A stretch of 64,000 bases of DNA from Affinirhizobium lemnae (GCF_022968395.1 NZ_JALJQZ010000001.1:1-64000); one strand, 5' to 3'. Shown: positions 46,111-55,523, counted from the first letter of the stretch. A program made the numbers and translations. The notes: generated by a model from the sequence alone, not told the origin.

Positions 46111-47295
46111 TCAGCCGCCGATCTTGGCAATCGCCTGAGACAGATCGTCGATCAGATCCTCGGCATCCTCGATACCGCAGGAAAGCCGCAAGGTGCCGCC
46201 GGTGATACCCGCCTCCGCACGGCCTTCTTCCGAAAGGTTTTTGTGCGTCGTTGTTGCAGGATGGGTAATCAGGCTTTTCGCGTCGCCGAGGTTGTTCGAG
46301 ATACGAACGACCTTCAGGGCATCCTGAAGCGCGAATGCCGCCTCCTTGCCGCCCTTCAGTTCGAAGCAGACCAGCGTTGAGCCGCCCATCATCTGCTTGG
46401 CGATGATATCCGCCTGCGGATGGTCCTTGCGTCCTGGATAGATGACCTTGGCAACCTTGGTCTGGTCCGCCAGGAAATCGGCAATCTTGGCGGCATTTTC
46501 CGTCTGCTGCTTCACGCGCAGCGGCAAGGTTTCGAGGCCCTTCAACAATGTCCAGGCGTTGAAGGGGGACATGGCCGGACCGGTATGGCGGAAATAGTCG
46601 TGCAGGTTTTCGTCAATCCACTGCTTGTCGGAAAGCACGATACCGCCGAGGCAGCGGCCCTGACCATCAATGTGTTTGGTCGCCGAATAGACGACGATAT
46701 GAGCGCCAAGTTCCAGCGGCTTCTGAAAGAGGGGGGTCGCGAATACGTTGTCGACGACAACCTTGACGCCAATCTGGTTGGCGAGTGCGGCAACCGCGGC
46801 AATGTCCACCACTTCAAGCGTTGGGTTCGTTGGGCTCTCGAGGAAGAAAACCTTGGTGTTGGGGCGGACTGCCGCCTCCCAGTTCTTGATGTCACGGCCA
46901 TCGACCAGCGTGCACTCCACATTGTATTTTGGTGCCAGTGTTTCGACGATGTAGCGGCAGGATCCGAAAAGTGCGCGTGCCGCGACGATATGATCGCCAG
47001 CCTTCACCTGACAAAGAATGGCGGCGGCCACGGCAGCCATGCCGGATGCGGTGGCGCGAGCATCTTCTGCGCCTTCCAACGCAATCATGCGCTTTTCGAA
47101 CATATCGTTTGTCGGGCTGCCGTAGCGCGCGTAGATGAAGCCGTCGGTCTCGCCTTTGAACCGGGCTTCGGCGGAGGCGGAGCTCTCGTATACAAAGCCT
47201 TGAGTCAGGAAAATCGCTTCGGAAGTTTCGCCGTAAGGGGAGCGCAACGTGCCTTCATGGACGAGCTTCGTTGCTGGGCGCCAGGTCTTGCTCAT
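46111..47295 (-). CDS. metZ: MetZ, O-succinylhomoserine sulfhydrylase
   Basis: 394 residues of the Cys/Met PLP family. YARYGSPTNDMFEKRMIALEGAE, ASGMAAVAAAILCQVKAGDH, and PLP-Lys in VYSATKHIDGQGR are present. It makes homocysteine directly from O-succinylhomoserine and sulfide. A SAM-II riboswitch and intrinsic terminator precede it, giving feedback by S-adenosylmethionine. Confidence 0.95.
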   Translation of the reverse strand: MSKTWRPATKLVHEGTLRSPYGETSEAIFLTQGFVYESSASAEARFKGETDGFIYARYGSPTNDMFEKRMIALEGAEDARATASGMAAVAAAILCQVKAGDHIVAARALFGSCRYIVETLAPKYNVECTLVDGRDIKNWEAAVRPNTKVFFLESPTNPTLEVVDIAAVAALANQIGVKVVVDNVFATPLFQKPLELGAHIVVYSATKHIDGQGRCLGGIVLSDKQWIDENLHDYFRHTGPAMSPFNAWTLLKGLETLPLRVKQQTENAAKIADFLADQTKVAKVIYPGRKDHPQADIIAKQMMGGSTLVCFELKGGKEAAFALQDALKVVRISNNLGDAKSLITHPATTTHKNLSEEGRAEAGITGGTLRLSCGIEDAEDLIDDLSQAIAKIGG

Positions 47296-47321
47296 GTCGT
47301 GTTACCACTTCAAAACAAAAA

Positions 47322-47344
47322 AACCGGTCGCAATGAGACCGGTT
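47322..47344 (-). terminator. Riboswitch-associated intrinsic terminator before metZ
   Basis: On the minus strand AACCGGTC-TCATTGC-GACCGGTT followed by seven Ts. It lies between the SAM-II aptamer and the metZ start, so it can cut transcription before the gene. Confidence 0.85.
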
Positions 47345-47347
47345 CGC

Positions 47348-47410
47348 ACCCGGTCCTTTAGCCACTTGTTTAACGTGGCTGCAAGCCGACCGGCCAAATC
47401 ACCACGGGAT
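47348..47410 (-). ncRNA. SAM-II riboswitch
   Basis: The minus strand reads TCCCGTGGTGATTTGGCC, then GGTCGGCTTGCAGCCACG, TTAAACAAGTGGCTAAA and GGACCGGG. This is the compact SAM-II (metA) aptamer pattern of alphaproteobacteria, with the conserved GTGATTTG...GCTTGCAGCCACGTTAAAC...GCTAAA core and pseudoknot-forming CCACG/CGTGG. It senses S-adenosylmethionine upstream of metZ. Confidence 0.92.
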
Positions 47411-47488
47411 AAGCATGCCTTACGCCCAAGCAGAGCTTGCGTCAATTCCCTGCTTTTGCTTTTGTCGCGCGATTGAAGGATAGAGTTT

Positions 47489-48583
47489 ATGGAACGTACA
47501 GCGGGTATTCTGGCAGATCGTGCGATCAAGGCACTCTTCGCCGAGGGTCAATTGAAATCCGAGGCGCCACTGGATGGTGACCAGATCCAGCCGGCAAGCC
47601 TCGATCTTCGACTGGGCTCCAAGGCCCTGCGGGTGCGCGCCAGCTTCATGCCGGGCCGCAGCAGCACGGTTGCAAGCAAGCTCGACCGGCTGACACTGCA
47701 TGAGATCGATCTGGAACATGGCGCTGTGCTTGAGACAGGCTGCGTCTACATCGTGCCGCTGATGGAAAGCCTTGATCTGCCTGCGGAACTGTCTGCGTCC
47801 ACCAATCCGAAAAGCTCGACGGGAAGGCTCGATATCTTCACGCGCGTGATGGTCGATCACGCCCAGGAATTCGACAAGATTCCCGCCGGTTACAGTGGCC
47901 CTCTCTATCTGGAGATCTCGCCGCGCACTTTCCCTGTCATTGTCCGCCGTGGCTCACGGCTTTCGCAGATCCGCTTCAGAGTGGGCAATGCGCTGTTGAG
48001 CGAGGCGGATCTTCTGGAACTGCACGCGGCCGAAACGCTAGTCGCAAGCGAAACACCCAATGTCTCCGGCGGCGGCATTGCGCTCTCCATCGATTTGAAG
48101 GGAACCGGTCCCGAAGGCTTGATTGGCTATAGAGGCAAACATCACACCTCTGTCATCGATGTCGACAGAAAAGCTCAGCACGAGGTTCTGGATTTCTGGG
48201 AGCCGATCTACAGCCGAGGACGCAACGAACTGATTCTCGATCCGGATGAGTTCTATATCCTGGTTTCGCGCGAGGCAGTTCATGTTCCGCCCGCATATGC
48301 TGCCGAGATGACTCCTTACGATCCGCTCGTGGGAGAGTTTCGCGTGCATTATGCCGGTTTCTTCGATCCGGGGTTTGGCCATGCTGCTGCAGGTGGCTCA
48401 GGCAGTCGTGCAGTCCTGGAAGTGCGCAGCCACGAGGTTCCGTTCATTCTGGAGCATGGGCAGATTGTCGGACGTCTGGTGTACGAGCACATGCTCGAAC
48501 GGCCGCAAGGCCTTTACGGCACCGGTCTCGGTTCCAACTATCAGGCGCAGGGTCTCAAGCTCTCCAAGCATTTCAAGCTATAG
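47489..48583 (+). CDS. dcd: 2'-deoxycytidine 5'-triphosphate deaminase, long two-domain form
   Basis: 364 residues, about twice the size of E. coli Dcd (~193). The N-terminal half has QIQPASLDLRLGSKALR and STNPKSSTGRLDIFTRVM, related to the dCTP deaminase/dUTPase core; the C-terminal half repeats the fold and ends EVPFILEHGQIVGRLVYEHM. It converts dCTP to dUTP for dTMP synthesis. The long form is typical of alphaproteobacteria. Gene symbol applied on function; bifunctionality not asserted. Confidence 0.85.
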   Translation: MERTAGILADRAIKALFAEGQLKSEAPLDGDQIQPASLDLRLGSKALRVRASFMPGRSSTVASKLDRLTLHEIDLEHGAVLETGCVYIVPLMESLDLPAELSASTNPKSSTGRLDIFTRVMVDHAQEFDKIPAGYSGPLYLEISPRTFPVIVRRGSRLSQIRFRVGNALLSEADLLELHAAETLVASETPNVSGGGIALSIDLKGTGPEGLIGYRGKHHTSVIDVDRKAQHEVLDFWEPIYSRGRNELILDPDEFYILVSREAVHVPPAYAAEMTPYDPLVGEFRVHYAGFFDPGFGHAAAGGSGSRAVLEVRSHEVPFILEHGQIVGRLVYEHMLERPQGLYGTGLGSNYQAQGLKLSKHFKL

Positions 48584-48666
48584 GCTTCAGGGCGAAGCGG
48601 GCTGGCACAAAGACGCATTTTTGCTTGATGGCGCAAGACGCCGATGCTAGTTCTCGAATCCAGAAT

Positions 48667-48740
48667 GCGGGTGTAGCTCAATGGTAGAGCAGCAGCTTCC
48701 CAAGCTGAATACGAGGGTTCGATTCCCTTCACCCGCTCCA
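48667..48740 (+). tRNA. tRNA-Gly (anticodon CCC)
   Basis: GCGGGTG/CACCCGC acceptor, D-arm GCTC/GAGC, anticodon arm GCAGC-TTCCCAA-GCTGA giving CCC, T-loop TTCGATT, encoded 3' CCA. 74 nt; one mismatch at the top of the anticodon stem. Confidence 0.95.
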
Positions 48741-48756
48741 AATCCAGCCGACGCAA

Positions 48757-50688
48757 TCATCCATCCGGCATTGTGGTATCATCACGTGGCCTGTGAGGCG
48801 TCTTGTGCCAGAAGAATGGGCGGGTCCGCAGTTCATTCGCGGCGCGCCAGGCGGCCCTCGACACCATCAGCCAATAGTAGGGAAGAGCCAGCCACCGCCA
48901 TCCCACCCTCCGCTTTTCTTCTGCGACCATGCACTTCAGCCCAAGCAGGAGGAACACGGCGTAGCTGCCAAAGACATTGAAGAGATCCAGCACGACCAGA
49001 GCACGAGTTGTGAAGCTCGAACTGCCGTCAACATCGATAAAGACCCTGTAGAGGATCGTTATGAGGAGAACAGGCGTGAGGGGGTGCATCAAGGCTGAGA
49101 GCAGCATGCCGCCAATCATGAGCTGGAATGTCAGCATGGCTGGAAAACCCAACTCGTGTGTCGCCTTGCCCGGGTTGCGCATGATCACGAGCCAGGTTTG
49201 GAACCATCCCTTGAACCAGCGAACACGTTGGCCGAGCCAGATATTGTAATTCACGGGCGCATCCTCGACAGTCTGATAACGCAGGGTTTCAGCCCGATAT
49301 CCGTGGCGAAACAGCCGCATTCCGAGATCCGCATCTTCTGTCACGTTGAAGGGGTCCCAGGCTCCAACCTCGCGTAGGACATCGGTTTTGAAATGATTGG
49401 ATGTCCCCCCAAGTGGCAGCGGCAGTCTGAACCGGGCCAGCATGGGCAGAAGACCGCGGAAAAGAGCAGCATATTCGAGTGCAAACAAGGCACTGACAGA
49501 GCTCTTCTCCGGATTGCCGATAACGAGAGGCGATTGGAGGCAGGCGACGTCGGGAGGTGCCGCAAGAAACCGGGTATATGCCTCAAGCAATTGCTTGGGG
49601 TGCGGTCTGTCTTCCGCATCGTAGATGGTCAGGTATTCACAGCGAACTCCAGCCAAGGCATAACTCAGCGCTTTCGGCTTTGTTCGGGGAGCACAGGGTG
49701 GTACTTCAACGATCTCGAAATTCGGCGGCAGCCGGAATTGCTTGAGGGCGGTGAGCGTGTCGAGATCGTCAGCCTCACAAACGAGCTTGATATCCAGCCG
49801 GGAGCTTGGCCATTCAAGCCGCTCCAAACTGCGGATAAGTTGTGCTGCGACTTCTGCCTCTTTGTAAAGAGCGACCATGACGCAATAGCGAGGAAGGGCA
49901 GGGGGGAGGTCGATAAGGCGTGGTGGCGGCGGCTGTTTCCTTAAAAGGATCAAAGCCATGATGCGCAGAATGATTGCAAATAGATAGGAGACAGAAAGAA
50001 TGACGTGGATCAGCGGCAGCATGAGTGCCGGGGCATGCAACAGGATCAACAGCAAGGCTGCAAGGATCCCGCCACCAAGAAAGCCCTGTTTGCCGGAAGC
50101 GACAATGCGGGCTGATGCATCAGGCGCAGTTTCGAAAAGGTGGAAAACAACAGAGCGCACGCGCCGTTCTGCTCCGCATGTCCAGACCGCCTTGCGAATG
50201 GCGGACGGCGTGGTGACGATCAAGGTCTGACGAAGATCCGGAAGTTTTCTGAGGAGTTCCGCAGTGGCGCCGAGCCTCGCAGCCTGCGGAACGATAGCAA
50301 CCTTAGGGGCGCGATGCCGTTCGATAACCCGCACTTGAGTGGGGTATTGAAGCTGACTGTCCAGTCGCGGGAGATCCTGAACATTGTCTCCGTTGATCTT
50401 CGCCGTAAACGGCAGTCCGAGCATTTCAGCCATGGCTGCGAAATGCCGTTCTTCGTCAACATGCCGGGTCGCCAGCAACTCCTCCTCAAGCGAGGATTGA
50501 TTTATCGCCGCCTGTCGTGACAGCCTGCTGATAAGTGTACGAGAAACACCCAGCAGCCGAAGAGCCCCTGCCTCATCTAGGTCGTCCGGCAGCAGTTCTC
50601 TCTTGCGTGCGGGCGAAGGCTCATGTTGCGAGCCCCCAGCTATCCTGCAGTCAAGAATGTCCTCTGGATATTCCCCCGAAACGGTCAA
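48757..50688 (-). CDS. GT2 glycosyltransferase with GspE-N/MshEN-like N-terminus
   Basis: 643 residues. The N-terminal ~110 residues contain LLATRHVDEERHFAAMAEMLGLPF, similar to the second half of a T2SSE_N/MshEN module. Two membrane helices (~205-250) follow, then a GT2 catalytic domain with DxD-like IYDAEDRPHP, GGTSNHF, acceptor VTEDADLGMRL and QRVRWFKGW (Q-x-x-RW), ending in four membrane helices. This layout suits a processive polysaccharide synthase at the inner membrane. MshEN modules bind c-di-GMP in some such enzymes, so control by c-di-GMP is possible. The listed start is TTG at 50688 and uncertain. Confidence 0.8.
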   Translation of the reverse strand: MTVSGEYPEDILDCRIAGGSQHEPSPARKRELLPDDLDEAGALRLLGVSRTLISRLSRQAAINQSSLEEELLATRHVDEERHFAAMAEMLGLPFTAKINGDNVQDLPRLDSQLQYPTQVRVIERHRAPKVAIVPQAARLGATAELLRKLPDLRQTLIVTTPSAIRKAVWTCGAERRVRSVVFHLFETAPDASARIVASGKQGFLGGGILAALLLILLHAPALMLPLIHVILSVSYLFAIILRIMALILLRKQPPPPRLIDLPPALPRYCVMVALYKEAEVAAQLIRSLERLEWPSSRLDIKLVCEADDLDTLTALKQFRLPPNFEIVEVPPCAPRTKPKALSYALAGVRCEYLTIYDAEDRPHPKQLLEAYTRFLAAPPDVACLQSPLVIGNPEKSSVSALFALEYAALFRGLLPMLARFRLPLPLGGTSNHFKTDVLREVGAWDPFNVTEDADLGMRLFRHGYRAETLRYQTVEDAPVNYNIWLGQRVRWFKGWFQTWLVIMRNPGKATHELGFPAMLTFQLMIGGMLLSALMHPLTPVLLITILYRVFIDVDGSSSFTTRALVVLDLFNVFGSYAVFLLLGLKCMVAEEKRRVGWRWLALPYYWLMVSRAAWRAANELRTRPFFWHKTPHRPRDDTTMPDG

Positions 50689-50748
50689 GCTGGTACACCG
50701 CGATAGGCCGTTGCCGATACTTCGTTATGGATCACAGGATTGCAACTA

Positions 50749-51627
50749 ATGAGTTTTATTCAAGAAATAAAGCCTGGATTTAGAGTTGCATTTTTTCTTA
50801 TTTTATCAATTATTTCAATACTTTATGTTCAAGTAGCCCAGGCGGCGGAGAGCTCGGGTGGCGTACCTGTCCTATCGGACCCGAATGAACGTTTAACCAA
50901 GCCCAATTTGTCAAACCTGGCTCGTTTTCGCGTATTAACGACGTCTGATTTTCCCCCGTTCAACTTCGTCGATCAGACCGGACGACTAGCCGGTTATCAC
51001 GTAGATGTGATCAGGGAGGTGTGTAGAGAGCTGAACATAGAGGCAAAATGTCAGGTTCAGGCTTTGCCCTACACAGATCTGGAGGGGGCGCTGGAGGCCG
51101 GAAACGGTGAAGCCATAATGTCTGGAATTGCGATAACGTCCGGCTTGCGGCAGAAGTTTTCTTTCTCCAGGCCGTATTTGTTTCTGCCAGCCCGGTTCGC
51201 TGTGCAAGGCAAACTCGGTTTGTCTGGCCGGGCAGGAGAAGCTTTGGCAGGACGGAAAGTTGGCGTTATCGCCAATACTGCGCACGAGAAAATGCTTGGA
51301 ACATTTTTCCCAAAACTCGTAGCCGTACCTGTGAACGGACAGGAAGAATTGTTCTCTTCACTCAAGGAAGGCAAAGTCGATGCAATCCTCGCAGATGGCG
51401 TGAGAGTCCCCTTCTGGGTCGCCAGTCCGGCCGCAGAAAAGTGCTGCGTTCTGCTGGATGGCCCCTACCTGTCTCAGCATTATCTGGGCGAGGGGTTCGC
51501 GGTCATGCTTCGCAAGGGAAATGCGGTCCAACTGACGGCCGCCGTCGACTATGCTCTGGCGCAACTGGCAGCAAAAGGGCGCCTGCAGGAAATCTATCTT
51601 CGCTACTTCCCCAATGGCTTCTATTGA
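50749..51627 (+). CDS. Extracytoplasmic solute-binding protein, family 3
   Basis: 292 residues from the ATG at 50749. A membrane/signal segment VAFFLILSIISILYVQVAQA precedes RFRVLTTSDFPPFNFVDQTGRLAGYHVDVIREVCREL, the typical start of SBP_bac_3 ligand-binding folds, with SGIAITSGLRQKFSFSRPY and GRKVGVIANTAHEKML. It probably binds a polar amino acid or related compound. No ABC permease genes adjoin it, so it may deliver to a transporter elsewhere or act as a sensor. The 5' end is more AT-rich than neighbouring genes. Confidence 0.82.
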   Translation: MSFIQEIKPGFRVAFFLILSIISILYVQVAQAAESSGGVPVLSDPNERLTKPNLSNLARFRVLTTSDFPPFNFVDQTGRLAGYHVDVIREVCRELNIEAKCQVQALPYTDLEGALEAGNGEAIMSGIAITSGLRQKFSFSRPYLFLPARFAVQGKLGLSGRAGEALAGRKVGVIANTAHEKMLGTFFPKLVAVPVNGQEELFSSLKEGKVDAILADGVRVPFWVASPAAEKCCVLLDGPYLSQHYLGEGFAVMLRKGNAVQLTAAVDYALAQLAAKGRLQEIYLRYFPNGFY

Positions 51628-51657
51628 GACGCTTATCTTTTCATTGAGCGGCTCGCC

Positions 51658-52407
51658 TCACTGGCTGGCCCAGATGATACGGGCGATCCAATCGACATCC
51701 TCGACTGCAAAACTGCGGTTAGGATGGTCGGGATTAAGCGAGGAAAGCTCAATTGAGCGCGCACTCTGCCGTGCAAGAACCTTCGCCATCACCTCACCTT
51801 CGCGTGTCTTGACGACAACCCGGTCTCCCTTCCGAACCTGCGCACCGGGCTCTACGATCAGCCGATCACCGTCTCGATAGAGTGGCAGCATGGAATCGCC
51901 CTGAACTTCGAGAGCATAGACATTGTTGTGCTTCGAAACAGCGGCGGGAAACTCCACCACATCCCACCCTTGACCGGCAGGAAAGCCCCCATCGTCAAAG
52001 AAACCTCCGGCTCCAGCCTGGGCAAAGCCGAGCAGGGGGATGGAGCTCATTTGCGGCAGAAAAACTCCGTCAGGCATACGTGGAGTACCAGTCGGCGCCA
52101 GATAGCCCAGGAATTCATCCAGAGATGCGCCTGTGGCTTCCAAAACCTTGGAAATGGATTCCGTGGATGGCCAGCGCTCCCGTCCATCCGGACCCAGGCG
52201 CTTCGACTTGTTGAAAGATGTGGGATCAAGTCCCGCCCGACGGGCAAGGCCCGATGCCGAAAGTTTGTGCTTCTCGGCAAGCGTATCGATTGCCTGCCAT
52301 ATCCCGCCATGTGACAGGGCGGACCGGGACAAAGCGCTTGCCTTGCCAACCTGCTCAGTCTGGACGGCCTGCAAGATGGAAATGGCTTCGCGACTTGTCT
52401 CACTCAT
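51658..52407 (-). CDS. S24-family repressor-like protein (LexA/CI-type)
   Basis: 249 residues from the ATG at 52407 (GAGG upstream). The N-terminal helix-turn-helix (KLSASGLARRAGLDPTSFNKSKR) is followed by a Ser/Lys peptidase S24 domain with catalytic Ser in VQGDSMLPLY and Lys in EVMAKVLARQ. Such proteins repress target genes and may be inactivated by RecA-stimulated self-cleavage; a typical Ala-Gly cleavage site may be FAQAGAGG. No phage genes are nearby, so it is probably a chromosomal regulator. Confidence 0.85.
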   Translation of the reverse strand: MSETSREAISILQAVQTEQVGKASALSRSALSHGGIWQAIDTLAEKHKLSASGLARRAGLDPTSFNKSKRLGPDGRERWPSTESISKVLEATGASLDEFLGYLAPTGTPRMPDGVFLPQMSSIPLLGFAQAGAGGFFDDGGFPAGQGWDVVEFPAAVSKHNNVYALEVQGDSMLPLYRDGDRLIVEPGAQVRKGDRVVVKTREGEVMAKVLARQSARSIELSSLNPDHPNRSFAVEDVDWIARIIWASQ

Positions 52408-52662
52408 ATCCGCCTCTTTCGTGCGATCCGGTCGAATGCCCCGTGGCAGTTCGCCTGTATTCCAACAACTGGATAAAACAGTTCCGATCAATGCTACGGA
52501 TCCCGAAACAGAGTACATTCGGTGACGCAGCATAGGGCTGAAGCTCCGCGCAATCTGGAGGTGTTCTCGTCTCAGGGCGTCACCGCCCCGCACACGATTA
52601 AACACTTCCACGCCCGGAAGTTTCATGGAGCTTTAGCCAATATTTCGTCGGACGTAAAGAAA

Positions 52663-52682
52663 AAAAGGAATAAAATCCTTTT
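52663..52682 (-). terminator. Terminator of the orphan response regulator
   Basis: On the minus strand AAAAGGA-TTTTAT-TCCTTTT followed by TTC, just past the stop at 52695. Confidence 0.65.
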
Positions 52683-52694
52683 CTTAAAAAGCAC

Positions 52695-53348
52695 TCAAGC
52701 AACCATCGCCATGTTGACCTTGCCAAGCTTGATCACCGCCTGGGTTCGGCTATCGACGTTGAGCTTCAAAAGGATAGCTGAAACATGTGCCTTGATCGTT
52801 GCTTCGGAAACGCCGAGTTCGTAGGCGATCTGTTTGTTGAGCAGCCCTTCGGCGAGCATGGATAGCACGCGCGTCTGCTGTGGTGTCAGGGTCTTCAATC
52901 GCTCGATCAGTTCCACGACGGCCGGATCTTCTTCGGTATCCCGCTCACCCTGTGATGGGAACCAGACGTCGCCGGCCAGAACGGCTTCGATGGCGCTGCG
53001 AATATCCTCCAGTCCTGAAGATTTGGAAATGAAGCCCGACGCGCCGAGTTCCATGGCGCGCCGCACCGTCGCGCCGTCATCCGTCGCCGAGACAATTACG
53101 ATAGGCAGGCTGCTGAACTCTGCCCGCATGGACATCAGCCCTGAGAAGCCGCTAACACCCGGCATGGCAAGATCCAACAACATAAGATCCGCTTCCAGCT
53201 GACTTCGCACTGCCTTTCGAGCGTCCTCGAAGGTTCCGGCCTCAATGATGTGGGGCTGCTCGGCCACCGTATTGAGGGCCTGGCGAAGCGCGCCGCGAAA
53301 CAGCGGGTGATCATCCGCAATGATGATGGTGAGTTCTTGCATATCCAT
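52695..53348 (-). CDS. Orphan LuxR/NarL-family response regulator
   Basis: 217 residues. Receiver with IIADDHPLFRGAL, phospho-acceptor Asp59 (LMLLDLAMPG), Thr/Lys positions present, and a C-terminal LuxR HTH: TPQQTRVLSMLAEGLLNKQIAYELGVSEATIKAHVSAIL. No cognate histidine kinase is adjacent. GGGAGGGGG precedes starts at 53348 and 53342. Target genes unknown. Confidence 0.88.
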   Translation of the reverse strand: MDMQELTIIIADDHPLFRGALRQALNTVAEQPHIIEAGTFEDARKAVRSQLEADLMLLDLAMPGVSGFSGLMSMRAEFSSLPIVIVSATDDGATVRRAMELGASGFISKSSGLEDIRSAIEAVLAGDVWFPSQGERDTEEDPAVVELIERLKTLTPQQTRVLSMLAEGLLNKQIAYELGVSEATIKAHVSAILLKLNVDSRTQAVIKLGKVNMAMVA

Positions 53349-53455
53349 ACCCCCTCCCAAGAGCATGCCAGCCTTCCAGGTTACGAATTTTAGCGTTCTG
53401 AAAAGCATCAAACAAGCCCAAGTTTAAGGGGGGCAGGTCTTGGGGTCCAGCGGTT

Positions 53456-53860
53456 TCAGGTCCGGTTGGGATCGTAATCCTGTTCGTCGCGCCGTTCGCC
53501 GATAATATCCATGAACCTCTGGAAGAACCGTTCCATGATCGAAAGTGATTTTTCGACCTCCTCGTCGCTCGGGAGCCCCGATGTGCGGGATGCGCTTTTG
53601 GTTTCCAACTGGGTGACGCGCTTGTCGAGCGCATCGAGTTCCTGCTCGAAGGCCTTTCGCTCGTCGGCAGCCAGACGGCATGTCAGTCCCGAAGCCTCCT
53701 CCCGGCAGAAGCTGACGTCGCCGGTTTGCTTGTCGAGGCGGATGAAGCCCTTCTCTGTCCGCTCCAGTTGAAAGCGTGCAGGATCCGCAGCACTTTGCGC
53801 CAGGACGGCACCGCTGGAGAGAAGCAGAACGGTGGTGGTAAAGATGGCGCGAGCCGACAT
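53456..53860 (-). CDS. Small exported coiled-coil protein, conserved hypothetical
   Basis: 134 residues from the ATG at 53860 (GGGAGGAAA upstream). Signal peptide MSARAIFTTTVLLLSSGAVLA, then ERTEKGFIRLDKQTGDVSFCREEASGLTCRLA with two Cys that could pair, followed by a helical segment (KAFEQELDALDKRVTQLETK) with coiled-coil character. Periplasmic location predicted. I recognise it only as a rhizobial hypothetical; function unknown. Confidence 0.75.
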   Translation of the reverse strand: MSARAIFTTTVLLLSSGAVLAQSAADPARFQLERTEKGFIRLDKQTGDVSFCREEASGLTCRLAADERKAFEQELDALDKRVTQLETKSASRTSGLPSDEEVEKSLSIMERFFQRFMDIIGERRDEQDYDPNRT

Positions 53861-53973
53861 TGCTATTTCCTCCCAATATCGCATTTGCGAGTAATGCGAC
53901 CGATGCGATGGACAAGTGCGCCCGTTTGCGGCAAAGCGCAGGGTATAAGCTAGGACACAGCCGGATCATCGCA

Positions 53974-54321
53974 ATGAGTCATGTCATCTATAAGATCGTG
54001 CCAGAACCCCTTTGGGTAAGCGCCGAACAATCCGGCCGTTTCGAGGGCGCGCCTGTCGATCTGACGGATGGCTTTATTCATTTCTCCACCGCAAGCCAGG
54101 TGCGCGAAACCGTAGCCCGCCACTTCAAGGGACAGACTGGTCTGCTGCTGGTCGCCATCGATGCCGATCGTCTGGGTGGGCAGTTGAAATATGAGCCCTC
54201 TCGCGGTGGCGATCTCTTTCCCCATCTCTATGCGAACCTGATGCTCGATACGGTCATCTGGAAGCGCCCCCTGCCTGTGGGACCAGATGGATCGCATGTA
54301 TTTCCAGAGGAGCTTGTCTGA
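53974..54321 (+). CDS. DUF952 protein
   Basis: 115 residues. [40 protein letters not shown] is the DUF952 core, with [17 protein letters not shown]. Small cytosolic proteins of this family have no fixed function but resemble an ADP-ribosyltransferase-like fold. Its stop overlaps the pyrD start by 1 base, so the two are cotranslated, as in many rhizobia. Confidence 0.87.
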   Translation: MSHVIYKIVPEPLWVSAEQSGRFEGAPVDLTDGFIHFSTASQVRETVARHFKGQTGLLLVAIDADRLGGQLKYEPSRGGDLFPHLYANLMLDTVIWKRPLPVGPDGSHVFPEELV

Positions 54322-55403
54322 TGCCGATTTTCGATCTCGCCCGCAATGCTCTCTTTCTCCTCGATCCTGAAACCGCGCATGTGGCTTCAATCGCAGCTTT
54401 GAGATCCGGGCTTCTTCCATCGGTTCATCTGCCGCCCGATCCGCGCTTGCGGGTGTCCTTGGGCGGTCTGGAGTTTCCCAATCCCGTGGGCCTTGCCGCA
54501 GGCTATGACAAGAACGCCGAGGTGCCGGGGGCAATCCTTCGTCTCGGCTTCGGCTTTACCGAAGTCGGCACTGTCACGCCGAAACCGCAGGATGGAAATC
54601 CGAAACCGCGCATTTTCCGCCTGACCAGGGATGAGGCGATGATCAACCGGCTCGGCTTCAATAATGAAGGTCATGAGGCGGCACTCGCTCGACTGCTGGC
54701 GACGAAAATCCAGGGTATCGTCGGCGTCAACATCGGTGCCAACAAGGATAGTGAAGACCGCATTGGCGACTATGTGCTCGGCATTCGCCGCTTCTATGAT
54801 GTCGCCCGCTACTTTACCGCCAATATCTCCTCGCCCAATACGCCTGGCCTGCGCGACCTTCAGGCCCGCGAAAGCCTTTCGGCACTCTTGAGCGCAGTGT
54901 TGGCAGCCCGCGATGAGGAAGCAGTCCGAGCGGGGAAAACCGTTCCGGTTTTCCTGAAGATCGCGCCGGACCTGACCGAGGAAGGAATGGACGATATCGC
55001 CGCCGAAGCGCTGGCACATCCGCTGGACGGTTTGATCGTTTCCAACACCACGCTTTCCCGTGATGGCTTGCGCGATGAGGCACAATCCATGGAAACGGGA
55101 GGCCTTTCCGGCAAGCCGCTGTTTTCCCGCTCAACCACGGTCCTGGCAAAGATGCGCAAGCGCGTTGGTCCGAAACTGCCAATCATCGGCGTTGGCGGTG
55201 TATCTTCGGCAAAGACGGCGCTCGAAAAAATCCGGGCCGGTGCCGATCTCGTGCAGCTTTATTCCTGCATGGTTTATCGTGGACCGGGGCTCGCTGCCGA
55301 TATCGTGAGGGGACTTGGCGCGGAACTCGATCGTCTGGATGTCAGGTCCATCACGGAATTGCGCGATACCAGTCTTGATGCCTGGGCATCCAGACCTCTC
55401 TGA
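54321..55403 (+). CDS. pyrD: PyrD, dihydroorotate dehydrogenase (quinone, class 2)
   Basis: 360 residues. An N-terminal amphipathic membrane-associating segment (class 2) precedes [47 protein letters not shown], the catalytic Ser region [15 protein letters not shown], and FMN-phosphate site GVGGV...[12 protein letters not shown]. It oxidises dihydroorotate to orotate using quinone. Coupled to the DUF952 gene. Confidence 0.95.
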   Translation: MPIFDLARNALFLLDPETAHVASIAALRSGLLPSVHLPPDPRLRVSLGGLEFPNPVGLAAGYDKNAEVPGAILRLGFGFTEVGTVTPKPQDGNPKPRIFRLTRDEAMINRLGFNNEGHEAALARLLATKIQGIVGVNIGANKDSEDRIGDYVLGIRRFYDVARYFTANISSPNTPGLRDLQARESLSALLSAVLAARDEEAVRAGKTVPVFLKIAPDLTEEGMDDIAAEALAHPLDGLIVSNTTLSRDGLRDEAQSMETGGLSGKPLFSRSTTVLAKMRKRVGPKLPIIGVGGVSSAKTALEKIRAGADLVQLYSCMVYRGPGLAADIVRGLGAELDRLDVRSITELRDTSLDAWASRPL

Positions 55404-55487
55404 CTCGCGGCAAGCCAAACGGCGGCTTTTCGCCACATTCACTAAATTGTTCAGTTAATCTTGAGCATTTGGTGATATCCTCACTCT

Positions 55488-55506
55488 ATGTTACCGTCTG
55501 TAACAT
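55488..55506. promoter_or_regulatory. Perfect palindrome upstream of the 33-aa peptide
   Basis: ATGTTAC-CGTCT-GTAACAT: 7-bp arms around 5 bases, 17 bp before the peptide ATG. This is the size and shape of a TetR-type operator overlapping a promoter or leader. Regulator unknown. Confidence 0.5.
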
Positions 55507-55523
55507 TGAACGAGGATGGGAAG

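Noticed and set aside
52408-52662. Possible RNA gene between the S24 and response-regulator genes
   Set aside because: Some local complementarity exists but no tRNA-like or known ncRNA fold could be assembled; treated as divergent/intergenic spacer.
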